The notes beneath the pieces were generated by a model that was given only the letters and a program-made list of their open reading frames with translations, did no database searches and was not told where the DNA came from. The position numbers and the translations under genes are program-made. Of a stretch of 64,000 nucleotides of DNA, positions 37,702-45,527 are shown piece after piece; the first letter of the stretch is position 1, and the number at the start of each line of letters is the position of its first letter. Origin of the DNA: Anabaena minutissima FACHB-250 (GTDB taxonomy: Bacteria; Cyanobacteriota; Cyanobacteriia; Cyanobacteriales; Nostocaceae); assembly GCF_014697125.1 (NCBI RefSeq), contig NZ_JACJRG010000006.1, positions 62,001 to 126,000 on the forward strand. Direction: 5' to 3'.

Positions 37702-37839
37702 GGTGATGAAATTGCAAACGGCTTGCACTTATATGTATGATTTTAAGTTACTTTAGATAAACAAAATTTAGTTGTTAACAGTAAATGAATTATGCTGGAG
37801 TTGGTACTGGTTGGGTAAATTTTAAAAGCGAGGGAAGTG

Positions 37840-38478
37840 ATGTTACTTGCACTCAAACAATTAATTGTACCTGTCGGTCATCAATTATTAATTAAAAATA
37901 TATCTTGGTCGGAATATAAAAATATTTTGGCGGAATTGGGTGAAAATCGTAGTTTTAGGGTGTCTTATAGTCAAGGGGTGCTGGAAATAATGTCTCCATT
38001 ACCAGAGCATGAGGTAAGCAAAAAAATCATTGGGAATTTAGTAGAAATCCTCCTAGAAGAACTTGATATGGAATTTTGGAGTTTGGGTTCTACTACTTTT
38101 GATCAAGAAATCATGGATGCTGGGGTAGAACCTGATGATTGTTTTTATATCCAAAATGAGGCTGCTGTGCGTGGTAAGGATAGAATTGATTTAACTATTG
38201 ATCCTCCCCCAGATTTAGCTATTGAAATTGATATTACTTCTCGCACTCGTTTTAATAATTACGAATTATTGGGAGTCCCGGAATTGTGGCGTTGGTATGG
38301 AACTAAGTTGGAAATTAATATTTTGGTTGATGGTAAATATGTAAAATCTCTTAATAGTGGAATTTTTCCTAATTTACCTATTGCTCAAGTTATTCCTGAG
38401 TATTTCGTGCGGAGTAAAATCGACGGTAGAAATGCAACTATGAAGGCTTTTCGGGCTTGGGTGAGAGGGCAAATATAA
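37840..38478 (+). CDS. Uma2-family putative nuclease
   Basis: A second Uma2 protein of 212 residues, divergent from the first gene. Nuclease-like core residues are in VEPDDCFYI and PPDLAIEIDITS. The ATG at 37840 follows an AGGGA at about 5 nt; a GTG codon just before it is a less likely start. The GNAT gene begins 6 nt after its stop, so the two may be co-transcribed. Confidence 0.82.
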   Translation: MLLALKQLIVPVGHQLLIKNISWSEYKNILAELGENRSFRVSYSQGVLEIMSPLPEHEVSKKIIGNLVEILLEELDMEFWSLGSTTFDQEIMDAGVEPDDCFYIQNEAAVRGKDRIDLTIDPPPDLAIEIDITSRTRFNNYELLGVPELWRWYGTKLEINILVDGKYVKSLNSGIFPNLPIAQVIPEYFVRSKIDGRNATMKAFRAWVRGQI

Positions 38479-38484
38479 CCTATT

Positions 38485-38958
38485 ATGAAATTACGAAGAT
38501 ACGAAATAGCTGATACTGAAGCAATTATGCAGTTATTTTATGACACTGTTCATGAGGTAAATATTCGTGATTATACCAAAGCACAAGTAGATGCTTGGGC
38601 TTCAGTAAATATGGATGTTGAAGTTTGGATGAGGAGCTTAAAAAGTAAGTTGACTTATGTGGCGGAAGAGGAGGGTCAAGTTATTGGTTTTGGGGAATTA
38701 GAGGCGAATGGACATATTGACCGCTTTTATTGCCATAAGGATTTTCAAGGTCGAGGTGTTGGGAGTAAAATTTTAGCAGAAATTGAATTAAAAGCGAGAG
38801 ATTTAACGATTCAAAAGTTATTTGTGGAAGCTAGTATTACAGCTAAACCTTTTTTTTCCAGGCGGGACTTTATTGTGGTGAAAAAGCAAGAGGTGGAACG
38901 CAGGGGGCAAAAGTTTATTAATTTTGTGATGGAAAAGATATTATTTCATGACTTATAA
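38485..38958 (+). CDS. GNAT-family N-acetyltransferase
   Basis: This 157-residue acetyltransferase has the acetyl-CoA binding motif A in FQGRGVGSKILAEIE, with the preceding strand IDRFYCHKD typical of the fold. The C-terminal motif FVEASITAKPFFSRRDF is characteristic of the PhnO-like/YafP subgroup. The substrate is unknown. It follows the Uma2 gene closely. Confidence 0.85.
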   Translation: MKLRRYEIADTEAIMQLFYDTVHEVNIRDYTKAQVDAWASVNMDVEVWMRSLKSKLTYVAEEEGQVIGFGELEANGHIDRFYCHKDFQGRGVGSKILAEIELKARDLTIQKLFVEASITAKPFFSRRDFIVVKKQEVERRGQKFINFVMEKILFHDL

Positions 38959-38959
38959 G

Positions 38960-38980
38960 ACGCGATAAATCGCGTTTCTA
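38960..38980 (+). terminator. Hairpin after the GNAT gene
   Basis: A 7-bp stem (ACGCGAT / ATCGCGT) with a 2-nt loop immediately follows the stop codon and is followed by a short T-rich tract. Confidence 0.5.
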
Positions 38981-38996
38981 CATGAGTAGTATTGGT

Positions 38997-39082
38997 AGGT
39001 TGGGTTGAATGAAGTGAAACCCAACATCTTCTGCACCAAGCCTAAAACATTTGTTGGGTTGCGCTCTGCTTAACCCAACCTA
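38997..39082. repeat. MITE-like element with TAGGTTGGGTT ends
   Basis: TAGGTTGGGTT at the left end and AACCCAACCTA at the right end form 11-bp terminal inverted repeats. Each end also folds on itself (GTTGGGTT/AACCCAAC). Elements of this form are common in filamentous cyanobacteria. It lies on the 3' side of the DGR template repeat. Confidence 0.65.
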
Positions 39083-39251
39083 CGAGGTGATATTTATTGT
39101 TGAGTCGGACAAGTGTTCGGTTTTGCAACCTACCAACCTATCCAACCCGGTTTTATATTCGGAGGTCGTTACCTTCCTCACTGGGACAGGTCTGGACTCC
39201 CTAATGTACGCTCGATAAATTCCCACTTACCGACTCTGACTTTGGGGCGTA

Positions 39252-39380
39252 CTCACAGAATAGCCACCGCGACAACACGAAAGCCAACATTGTTGTTCCG
39301 ATTCGCGCGCGCGTTTCTTTTGCGATTAGCAGAGCGACAGTTCCTGGCATTGTTGTTCCACGAACCGCCACGCAGCAGCT
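39252..39380 (-). other. DGR template repeat (TR)
   Basis: This 129-nt stretch aligns without gaps to the last 128 nt of the caspase-FGE gene plus one base. The two ends are identical (38 nt at 39252-39289 and 23 nt at 39358-39380). Between them are 18 mismatches, 17 of which are at adenines of the template on the coding strand. Read in the gene frame, the TR is rich in AAC/AAT codons (WNNNAR, NRNNNVGF), the usual template design that allows wide change. This is the signature of a diversity-generating retroelement (DGR): template RNA is reverse transcribed with adenine mutagenesis and copied into the variable repeat. No reverse transcriptase or Avd gene is in the window, so it would have to act in trans. 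Confidence 0.92.
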
Positions 39381-39568
39381 AACGTTAACCTAATCCCATC
39401 CTCAGATTCTTAATTAATTGAGAAATCTGATTGGATATAGTGTATATTAGTTGTTAGCCACAAATACAAAATTTTAAAAAAAGATCGTTCCGCTCCGCTA
39501 CACTAACAAAGTGTAAAGATTAAGAAGTGTAAAGGGTAAAAGGGCTAGAGAGGAAAGAGTAAGGAATC

Positions 39569-39697
39569 CTCACAGAATAGCCACCGCGACAACACGAAAG
39601 CCAACACTGTTGCCCCGAATCGCGGGCGCGTCTCCGTCGCGAACAGCAGAGCGACAGAGCCAGGCAAGGTCGTACCACGAACCGCCACGCAGCAGCT
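39569..39697 (-). other. DGR variable repeat (VR) at the 3' end of the caspase-FGE gene
   Basis: The VR covers codons 649-689 of the gene, its stop codon and one more base. Relative to the TR, 13 residues differ; 12 of them result from adenine changes (for example N to Y, D and L at 656-658, and R to W at 660). The one non-adenine change is CGC to CCC at codon 672. The changed residues lie in the ligand-facing loop region of the FGE/C-type-lectin fold. It is separated from the TR by 188 nt. Confidence 0.93.
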
Positions 39698-41639
39698 TTC
39701 TGTCATTATCGCTACCAGTAAGCCACGCACTACCATCTGTCGGCGCGCCTTGGTAGCCATCATTATATACATCTTTACACCATTCCCATACATTACCACA
39801 CATATCATGTAAACCGAAAGAGTTTGGCGGAAATATTCCTACATTTGTTGTTTGTTCACGACATTCACCTTTGGGTGCAGAACCGTAGGGATAGTTACCG
39901 TTGTAGTTCACTAAATCTGGGGTGATGGTTTCCCCAAAATAAAACGGCGTAGTTGTCCCTGCTCGACAGCCATATTCCCATTCCGCTTCGCTGGGTAGCC
40001 TGTAGGTTTTTCCTGTCTTCTGACTCAATTTTTCACAAAACTCTACCGCATCATCCCAACTGACTTTTTCTACAGGTCTTTTCTCTCCTTTGAAATAGGA
40101 AGGATTTATCCCCATGATGGCTTGATACTGTTCCTGGGTGACTGGATATTTCCCCATGAAGAAGCCGGGAACTCTCACCTGATGCTGTGGTTTTTCATCA
40201 GAATATCCTTCTTCTCCCGGTGAACCCATTGTAAATGTTCCCCCTGGTATCTGCACCATTTCTAAGCTGACACCATTCCCCAAGTCTTCTTCAAAGTATC
40301 TTGCTTGCTCATTGCGGCGGTTGGTGATTTTCCCTTGTGCGTTTACCGTCACCACTTCAAATTGAAAGGTTTGTAAGGTGTCTTTTGACTCTGGTTCTGG
40401 CGGTTCTGTAACCGTAACTGATTTAGACGACTCTGGAGAAGTAATAGTTTGAGGGATAGGTTGAGGTTGAAGCAGCCTCTCAATTTCATCTAGCTGATTC
40501 TCAATATGCTGTAGCTCAGTTTCCTCCTGTTGAAGTTGCTTTTCTAATTGAAACTTTCTACTGGGATCAGTCTCAATAGCTAAAGCTTTTCTAATCGCGT
40601 CAACTTTCTCGCTCCGAGTTTCCCATTCTTGCTCAAGTCTATTTCGTTTGTTTTCCAGTCGGCGTTGTTTACCCGAAATGGTGGGATTTAGAGGTGCTTG
40701 TGCGGTTGGTTGTGAAGTTTGAGAATTAATCGGACGTTGCAGTTGTGCAATTCTTTTGAACGCATTCACTGCTTCCATATCTTGTCCTGAAGCAGCTGCT
40801 GACACCCGAATCCATAATTGTTCTGCTAAATCCAGATTTCTGTTGACTTCTGCTTGGTAAGCATCATTTTTCAGTGTAGAAATATCCGCTAGGGTGGCGT
40901 GTCGCGGTACAAGAATCAAATGGGATTTACTTACAGGCTCAGTAATAATATAAGGTGTTTGCTTCTTATTTATATGCTGACGCACCAATTCCGGCACACG
41001 AAAACTGAGATACTGATTTAACCTTTCAACAGTCGCACATTTACCTTGAATCCCCAACCCTTCCAATAACGCGGTAGTAAAAGCACCTTGCTCTAATGCT
41101 GCAATCTCATAAGAATATTCCTGGGGACTACAGGAAAATATACTAATAACTCCTTGTTGACGTGCTTCCTCAGCCGTCTGTCTCCCAATACCTTCGCCAG
41201 CACGAGTCCCCAAACTGCGACAAGCATCTAAAATCAATACAACATTATCCGCACCACAACGACGCAGGCGTTCAGTCACTAAGTTAATGGAAATCGCTGT
41301 ATTCTCAATATCCTCTGGATCACCATCACTAGGCATGAGATAATCACGTCCATCATGGCGGATACCATGTCCACTGAAGAAAAACCAAAAGTTATCACCC
41401 GCACCCATGAAAGGAGTTTCAAATAACTGTCGCAAGATTCGCAGTAAATTGGTGCGGGTGGGACGGGTTGATTTACCCCCAACATCAGGGGAATCATCAC
41501 AGAAGAAGAAAATCTGATTAAACCCCGCTTCGTTGCGGAGAAACTCCTGCATTAAATGTGCATCCCGCTTGGCATAATTTAGCGGTTGCAAATAATCATA
41601 GTGGTTAACGCCGATCGCGATCGCTAAATTTTTCGCCAT
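39570..41639 (-). CDS. Caspase-like (C14) protease fused to an FGE-sulfatase domain; DGR target
   Basis: The 689-residue protein starts with a caspase-fold domain: the catalytic His is in FFFSGHG (H91) and Cys in LILDACRS (C140). A short helical linker (about 260-400) contains a charged coiled coil, followed by an FGE-sulfatase domain from about 465 (MVQIPGGTFTMGSPGEEG) to the end. The FGE domain lacks the two catalytic cysteines of true FGEs in its C-terminal part and instead carries the diversified VR (residues 649-689). It therefore probably works as a ligand-binding sensor that controls the protease. The gene is directly preceded by a trypco1-type gene with a 1-nt gap. The target of the protease and the ligand are unknown. 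Confidence 0.88.
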   Translation of the reverse strand: MAKNLAIAIGVNHYDYLQPLNYAKRDAHLMQEFLRNEAGFNQIFFFCDDSPDVGGKSTRPTRTNLLRILRQLFETPFMGAGDNFWFFFSGHGIRHDGRDYLMPSDGDPEDIENTAISINLVTERLRRCGADNVVLILDACRSLGTRAGEGIGRQTAEEARQQGVISIFSCSPQEYSYEIAALEQGAFTTALLEGLGIQGKCATVERLNQYLSFRVPELVRQHINKKQTPYIITEPVSKSHLILVPRHATLADISTLKNDAYQAEVNRNLDLAEQLWIRVSAAASGQDMEAVNAFKRIAQLQRPINSQTSQPTAQAPLNPTISGKQRRLENKRNRLEQEWETRSEKVDAIRKALAIETDPSRKFQLEKQLQQEETELQHIENQLDEIERLLQPQPIPQTITSPESSKSVTVTEPPEPESKDTLQTFQFEVVTVNAQGKITNRRNEQARYFEEDLGNGVSLEMVQIPGGTFTMGSPGEEGYSDEKPQHQVRVPGFFMGKYPVTQEQYQAIMGINPSYFKGEKRPVEKVSWDDAVEFCEKLSQKTGKTYRLPSEAEWEYGCRAGTTTPFYFGETITPDLVNYNGNYPYGSAPKGECREQTTNVGIFPPNSFGLHDMCGNVWEWCKDVYNDGYQGAPTDGSAWLTGSDNDRKLLRGGSWYDLAWLCRSAVRDGDAPAIRGNSVGFRVVAVAIL

Positions 41640-41640
41640 T

Positions 41641-42021
41641 TCACTTGGGTTCTTGTCGCCTAAATACTAGCTTAATCGCGCCTTTTCCGCCTGCTTTCGC
41701 TCCGTTACCGATTAATTTAACTTCACCTTCAGCACTGATTTCTACGGATAATTCAATTTCATCTAGCTGCATTCCGCCGTTGGCTTGCTGTTCTGCACGG
41801 TTAAATAAGCGTCCCACTACTTCTAGGAAGTGTGTCATTTCTTGCTCTAATTTTTGGGTGCTGACTTTGACTGCATTGCCTACGCTTTTAGTGGTTTCTG
41901 TGGTGGTTTCTTCTCTCCAACTGCGGGTATTACCACTTATACCTTTAACACCATCGGTAACGGCAATTTGCGGTGCTTCATCTGTGACTATCCAGATGCT
42001 GTCTGAGGATGTGTCTGTCAT
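41641..42021 (-). CDS. CU044_2847/trypsin-co-occurring-domain-like protein
   Basis: This 126-residue protein has a disordered, Thr/Glu-rich N-terminus, a helix around EQEMTHFLEVVGRLF and a beta-rich end IELSVEISAEGEVKLIGNGAK. That end matches the family found next to effector proteases in bacterial conflict systems (trypsin-co-occurring or CU044_2847 proteins). Its stop is 1 nt from the caspase-FGE start, so they form one operon. It may be an adaptor or regulator of the protease. Confidence 0.7.
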   Translation of the reverse strand: MTDTSSDSIWIVTDEAPQIAVTDGVKGISGNTRSWREETTTETTKSVGNAVKVSTQKLEQEMTHFLEVVGRLFNRAEQQANGGMQLDEIELSVEISAEGEVKLIGNGAKAGGKGAIKLVFRRQEPK

Positions 42022-42257
42022 ATTACACTGGGTTTTTTAGTATTTTCGCATAAGTATATGTATAAGGGGGATTATCTCACGCAGAGGAGCGGAGGCGGAG
42101 AGAGAGCGCGGGGGGTTTTGGTATGATGGCGATCGCTTCTATTAAGCTGATTGAATCACTCTTTATTTACAATAGTTATGGAAGAATACCCTTGCAAATA
42201 AATCTGTCAGTAACCCAGCACTAAAGTGACTGAGTTTCCCGCATACCGTGAGGTCTT

Positions 42258-42524
42258 ATGAATGTATCCTTAACTCCAGAACTTGAACAATTCATCCACA
42301 GTCAGATTGCAAGTGGTAAGTATACTTCAGCACAGGAAGTCATTGTTGATGCTCTCAAAACTTTGGCTGCAAAGGGTCATATTGTGACAGCAGTACAGCC
42401 AAAAACACCAGAAGAATTAGGCTGGCCTCCTGGTTTTTTTGAACAGACTGCTGGTTGTTTACAAGATGATCCTCTGGTGAGATATCCCCAAGGTGAATAT
42501 GAATTGCGGGAGTCGTTGGAGTGA
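42258..42524 (+). CDS. ParD-like ribbon-helix-helix antitoxin
   Basis: The 88-residue protein begins with a ribbon-helix-helix/ParD-type N-terminus (MNVSLTPELEQFIHSQIASG, then YTSAQEVIVDALKTL). A C-terminal tail is rich in acidic and aromatic residues, as in antitoxins that block a PIN toxin. It overlaps the vapC start by 4 nt (GTGA). It likely neutralises the toxin and represses the operon. Confidence 0.85.
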   Translation: MNVSLTPELEQFIHSQIASGKYTSAQEVIVDALKTLAAKGHIVTAVQPKTPEELGWPPGFFEQTAGCLQDDPLVRYPQGEYELRESLE

Positions 42525-42928
42525 TTTATTTATTAGATACCAATGCTTGCATTGTTTATCTAAATCGTCCCATATCTGGTGTGCGGCGGCGGTTAGAATC
42601 TTTATCACCACAGGATGTTGCTGTTTGTTCAGTTGTAAAAGCTGAACTTTTTTATGGTGCAGTCAAAAGCAAAAATCCTCAACGCTCTTTGGCTGTACAG
42701 TTAACTTTTCTCAGTCGTTTCATTTCTCTGCCTTTTGATGATGTAGCCGCTCAAGTTTTCGGTGAAATTCGTGCTGAGTTGGCAATTTTAGGGACACCTA
42801 TCGGCCCTTATGATTTGCAAATAGCAGCGATTGCGAAAGTCCATAATTTAATTTTAGTGACGCACAATATCAGTGAATTTAGTCAAGTGAAGGGCTTACA
42901 GATTGAAGACTGGGAGAATGATGGCTGA
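42521..42928 (+). CDS. vapC: VapC-type PIN-domain ribonuclease toxin
   Basis: The 135-residue PIN protein has the acidic site of VapC toxins: D6 in LLDTNAC, E42 in KAELFYG, D98 in GPYDLQIA and the N116/E119 region of THNISEF. The start is a GTG that overlaps the antitoxin stop. These toxins cleave tRNA or rRNA when released. It stands beside the DGR operon but is divergent from it. Confidence 0.88.
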   Translation: MIYLLDTNACIVYLNRPISGVRRRLESLSPQDVAVCSVVKAELFYGAVKSKNPQRSLAVQLTFLSRFISLPFDDVAAQVFGEIRAELAILGTPIGPYDLQIAAIAKVHNLILVTHNISEFSQVKGLQIEDWENDG

Positions 42929-43134
42929 TTTTGTGGAAGCGATCGCCATCTTCAGAGACAATGGTTTTAGATCCCCCCAACCAGAGGTAAATTTTATTAT
43001 CCTCAATATCACAATTATGTCTTTTTGTCATTTCAATTGGCGGTAAAAGCATTAAAAATTTACATTTAAAAGTAAGCAAAAAGTAAGAAATAGATTTTTT
43101 GTAAAAAGCTGAGATTTAGATATAGTAAGGAAAA

Positions 43135-43953
43135 ATGATGGTACGACCGCGCAAGCTCTTTGCTCAACATTGGCTCAAAAGTGATAAGGTTTTGGATGCG
43201 ATCGTCAAGGCAGCAGAGTGTAGTACAAATGACCGCATCCTGGAAATCGGCCCCGGTACAGGCATTCTCACACGGCGTTTACTACCCTTGGTACAGTCTT
43301 TAGTAGCTGTGGAAATTGACCGCGATTTGTGTAAGTTATTAGTCAAACAGTTGGGGAATAAGGAGAATTTTTTACTGCTACAAGGTGACTTTCTCACCCT
43401 AGATTTAGCTACAAACTTGGCAGCATTTCCTAAGTTTCAAAAGCCAAATAAAGTTGTGGCTAATATTCCCTATAATATTACAGGGCCAATTATTGAGAAA
43501 CTTTTGGGAACGATCGCCAACCCTAACCCTACACCTTTTGAATCCATAGTGTTATTAATTCAGAAGGAAGTAGCCGAAAGATTATATGCGAAATCTGGGT
43601 CAAGAATATTTGGTGCATTATCGGTAAGGGTGCAGTATTTAGCTGAGTGCGAATTAATTTGTCATGTCCCCGCAGCCGCATTTCATCCACCACCAAAAGT
43701 AGATTCCGCCGTCGTGCGCTTGCGTCCCCGACAGATAGAAATCCCGGCGGATGACCCAAAAAAATTAGAGAATTTGCTAAAGTTAGGCTTTGCCGAGAAA
43801 CGCAAAATGCTACGGAATAATTTGCAATCTGTTATTGATCGCGATCGCCTGAGCCAATTACTGGAACAATTAAATATAAACCCCCAAGTTAGAGCTGAAG
43901 ACCTCAGCACTCAGCAATGGGTATCTCTGAGTAACACACTCACAACCGACTAA
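43135..43953 (+). CDS. rsmA: 16S rRNA dimethyladenosine transferase RsmA/KsgA
   Basis: RsmA dimethylates two adjacent adenosines in the 3'-terminal hairpin of 16S rRNA using SAM. The 272-residue protein contains FAQHWLKSDKVLDAI, the SAM motif LEIGPGTGILTRRL (about residues 36-49), VAVEIDRDLC, the catalytic NIPYNITGPIIEKLL and PPPKVDSAVVRL. An adjacent pair of ATGs makes the exact start uncertain by one codon. A repeat-filled gap separates it from ispE, an order often seen in cyanobacteria. Confidence 0.93.
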   Translation: MMVRPRKLFAQHWLKSDKVLDAIVKAAECSTNDRILEIGPGTGILTRRLLPLVQSLVAVEIDRDLCKLLVKQLGNKENFLLLQGDFLTLDLATNLAAFPKFQKPNKVVANIPYNITGPIIEKLLGTIANPNPTPFESIVLLIQKEVAERLYAKSGSRIFGALSVRVQYLAECELICHVPAAAFHPPPKVDSAVVRLRPRQIEIPADDPKKLENLLKLGFAEKRKMLRNNLQSVIDRDRLSQLLEQLNINPQVRAEDLSTQQWVSLSNTLTTD

Positions 43954-44070
43954 ACGCCGCGCTACCGCTAACAGCACGGGCTAAACGCCCCGCTCCGCTA
44001 ACAGCACTCAGCACTCAGCACTCTCTCACCCAGCACTCTCTCACCCAGCACTCTCTCACTCAGCACTAAA
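43954..44070. repeat. Repeat mosaic between rsmA and ispE
   Basis: Two copies of the CTAAACGCC-type unit are followed by GCACTCA heptamers. Three copies of a 15-mer, CAGCACTCTCTCACC (with small changes), end just before the ispE start. Confidence 0.85.
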
Positions 44071-44072
44071 CG

Positions 44073-45026
44073 ATGCGTAGTTACAGTTTAATTGCTCCTG
44101 CTAAAATCAATTTATATCTGGAAATCATCGGCGATCGCTCCGATGGTTATCATGAGTTAGTGATGATATTGCAAAGTATCGACCTCGCTGACCAAATTGA
44201 ATTACACTCCATCAGCGATGAAACTATCCGCGTTCATTGCAACCATCCCCAAGTACCAACAGATAAAACTAATCTCGTATATCGCGCCGCCGAACTCATG
44301 GCGAAAAAATTTCCCACAGCCTTGGCTAAATATGGGGGTGTAGATATTACAGTTCACAAACATATTCCTGTAGCAGCTGGGCTGGCTGGAGGTTCAACTA
44401 ATGCAGCAGCCGTATTGGTAGGGATAGATTTACTCTGGAATTTGGGACTAACTAAATCAGAACTAGAAGAACTGGGTGCAACTCTGGGTTCAGATGTACC
44501 ATTTTGTGTGGAAGGTGGTACAGTCATTGCTACAGGTAGAGGAGAGCAACTTTCACCCCTGCCAAGTTTAGATCATATATATATAGTATTAGCTAAATAT
44601 CGTAGCCTAGAAGTTTCCACCCCTTGGGCATATAAAACCTATCGCCAAGAATTTGGTAGTGGGTATCTTAAAGATAGCAATGACTTAGCCGCACGAGCCG
44701 CCGCCGTTCATTCGAGTGCAATGGTTAAAGCAATTTTAGCTAAAGATGCAGCAGAAATATCTCAAAAACTGCACAATGATTTAGAGCGTGTAGTCTTACC
44801 AGCCTGTCCCCAAGTGTTGCAATTACGAGAACTGTTTGCAGTTCAAGAAGGGGTTTTAGGAACTATGATGTCTGGTTCTGGCCCTTCAGTATTTGCTATA
44901 TGTGCATCTCAACCACAAGCAGAACAAGTTAAGTTACGAGTTAGAGAAGCAATCCCTGACGAAGATTTAGAATTATTCGTGACTCGTACAACTGGACAGG
45001 GGATTCGGGTGACAGGTGACAGGTGA
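44073..45026 (+). CDS. ispE: 4-diphosphocytidyl-2-C-methyl-D-erythritol kinase
   Basis: IspE is the GHMP kinase of the MEP isoprenoid pathway. The 317-residue protein has the substrate motif LIAPAKINLYLEI at the start, the ATP loop PVAAGLAGGSTNAAAVL and the C-terminal MMSGSGPSVFAI. The last codons and the stop lie inside the GGTGACA tandem repeat, so the C-terminus is VTGDR, set by the repeat. The gene is followed by the DUF3082 gene. Confidence 0.94.
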   Translation: MRSYSLIAPAKINLYLEIIGDRSDGYHELVMILQSIDLADQIELHSISDETIRVHCNHPQVPTDKTNLVYRAAELMAKKFPTALAKYGGVDITVHKHIPVAAGLAGGSTNAAAVLVGIDLLWNLGLTKSELEELGATLGSDVPFCVEGGTVIATGRGEQLSPLPSLDHIYIVLAKYRSLEVSTPWAYKTYRQEFGSGYLKDSNDLAARAAAVHSSAMVKAILAKDAAEISQKLHNDLERVVLPACPQVLQLRELFAVQEGVLGTMMSGSGPSVFAICASQPQAEQVKLRVREAIPDEDLELFVTRTTGQGIRVTGDR

Positions 45027-45091
45027 CAGGTGACAGGTGACAGGTGACAGGTGACAGGTGACAGGTGACAGGTGACAGGTGACAGGTGACA
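45008..45091. repeat. Short tandem repeat, GGTGACA x12, overlapping the ispE stop
   Basis: Twelve perfect copies of GGTGACA begin within the last codons of ispE and extend 65 nt past its stop. A second array of the same heptamer is at 4504. Confidence 0.95.
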
Positions 45092-45116
45092 GGAACTAAT
45101 GATTAATGACTAACTT

Positions 45117-45440
45117 ATGAATGACCAAAACATCACACCAACAACAGAGACGACCGCATCAGTTGCAGCAACCCCGTTACGCTGTTTAATCGGGGCCATC
45201 ATTTCTGGAGGAATGGGATATGCTGTATATTCTCTCATGATTGCGATCGCTACAACCTTCGCTAAAAAACCCATCCATTCTGATAATGAATTAGTTATTA
45301 AGATTACCTCTGCCGTTCGTACCCTGGTTGTTGGTATAGTAGCCTTGGGATCTGGGATATTTGCGATAGTCGCGATCGGTTTGTTTGCTCTAGGGGTGCA
45401 GTTATTACTCCAAAATTTCACCAAGGCTAAAAATAGTTAG
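45117..45440 (+). CDS. DUF3082 membrane protein
   Basis: The 107-residue protein has two transmembrane segments (about residues 23-48 and 70-97) flanked by polar ends. It matches the cyanobacterial DUF3082 family that usually follows ispE. Function unknown. It is 90 nt after ispE, on the same strand. Confidence 0.78.
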   Translation: MNDQNITPTTETTASVAATPLRCLIGAIISGGMGYAVYSLMIAIATTFAKKPIHSDNELVIKITSAVRTLVVGIVALGSGIFAIVAIGLFALGVQLLLQNFTKAKNS

Positions 45441-45450
45441 TGACTGGGAC

Positions 45451-45471
45451 GTAGGGAAAAATTACCCCTAC
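45451..45471. terminator. Weak hairpin between convergent genes
   Basis: GTAGGG (45451-45456) pairs with CCCTAC (45466-45471) between the DUF3082 gene and the response-regulator gene. No T-run is seen, so the call is weak. Confidence 0.35.
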
Positions 45472-45527
45472 ACCCCTGCTGGAAATAAATTCAAAATTCA
45501 AAAGTAAGAGAATGACTTGATTTTTCC

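Noticed and set aside
39113..39382. Plus-strand frame of 89 codons across the template repeat
   Set aside because: It is antisense to the TR and has no domain or ribosome site; the TR-VR relation explains the sequence.
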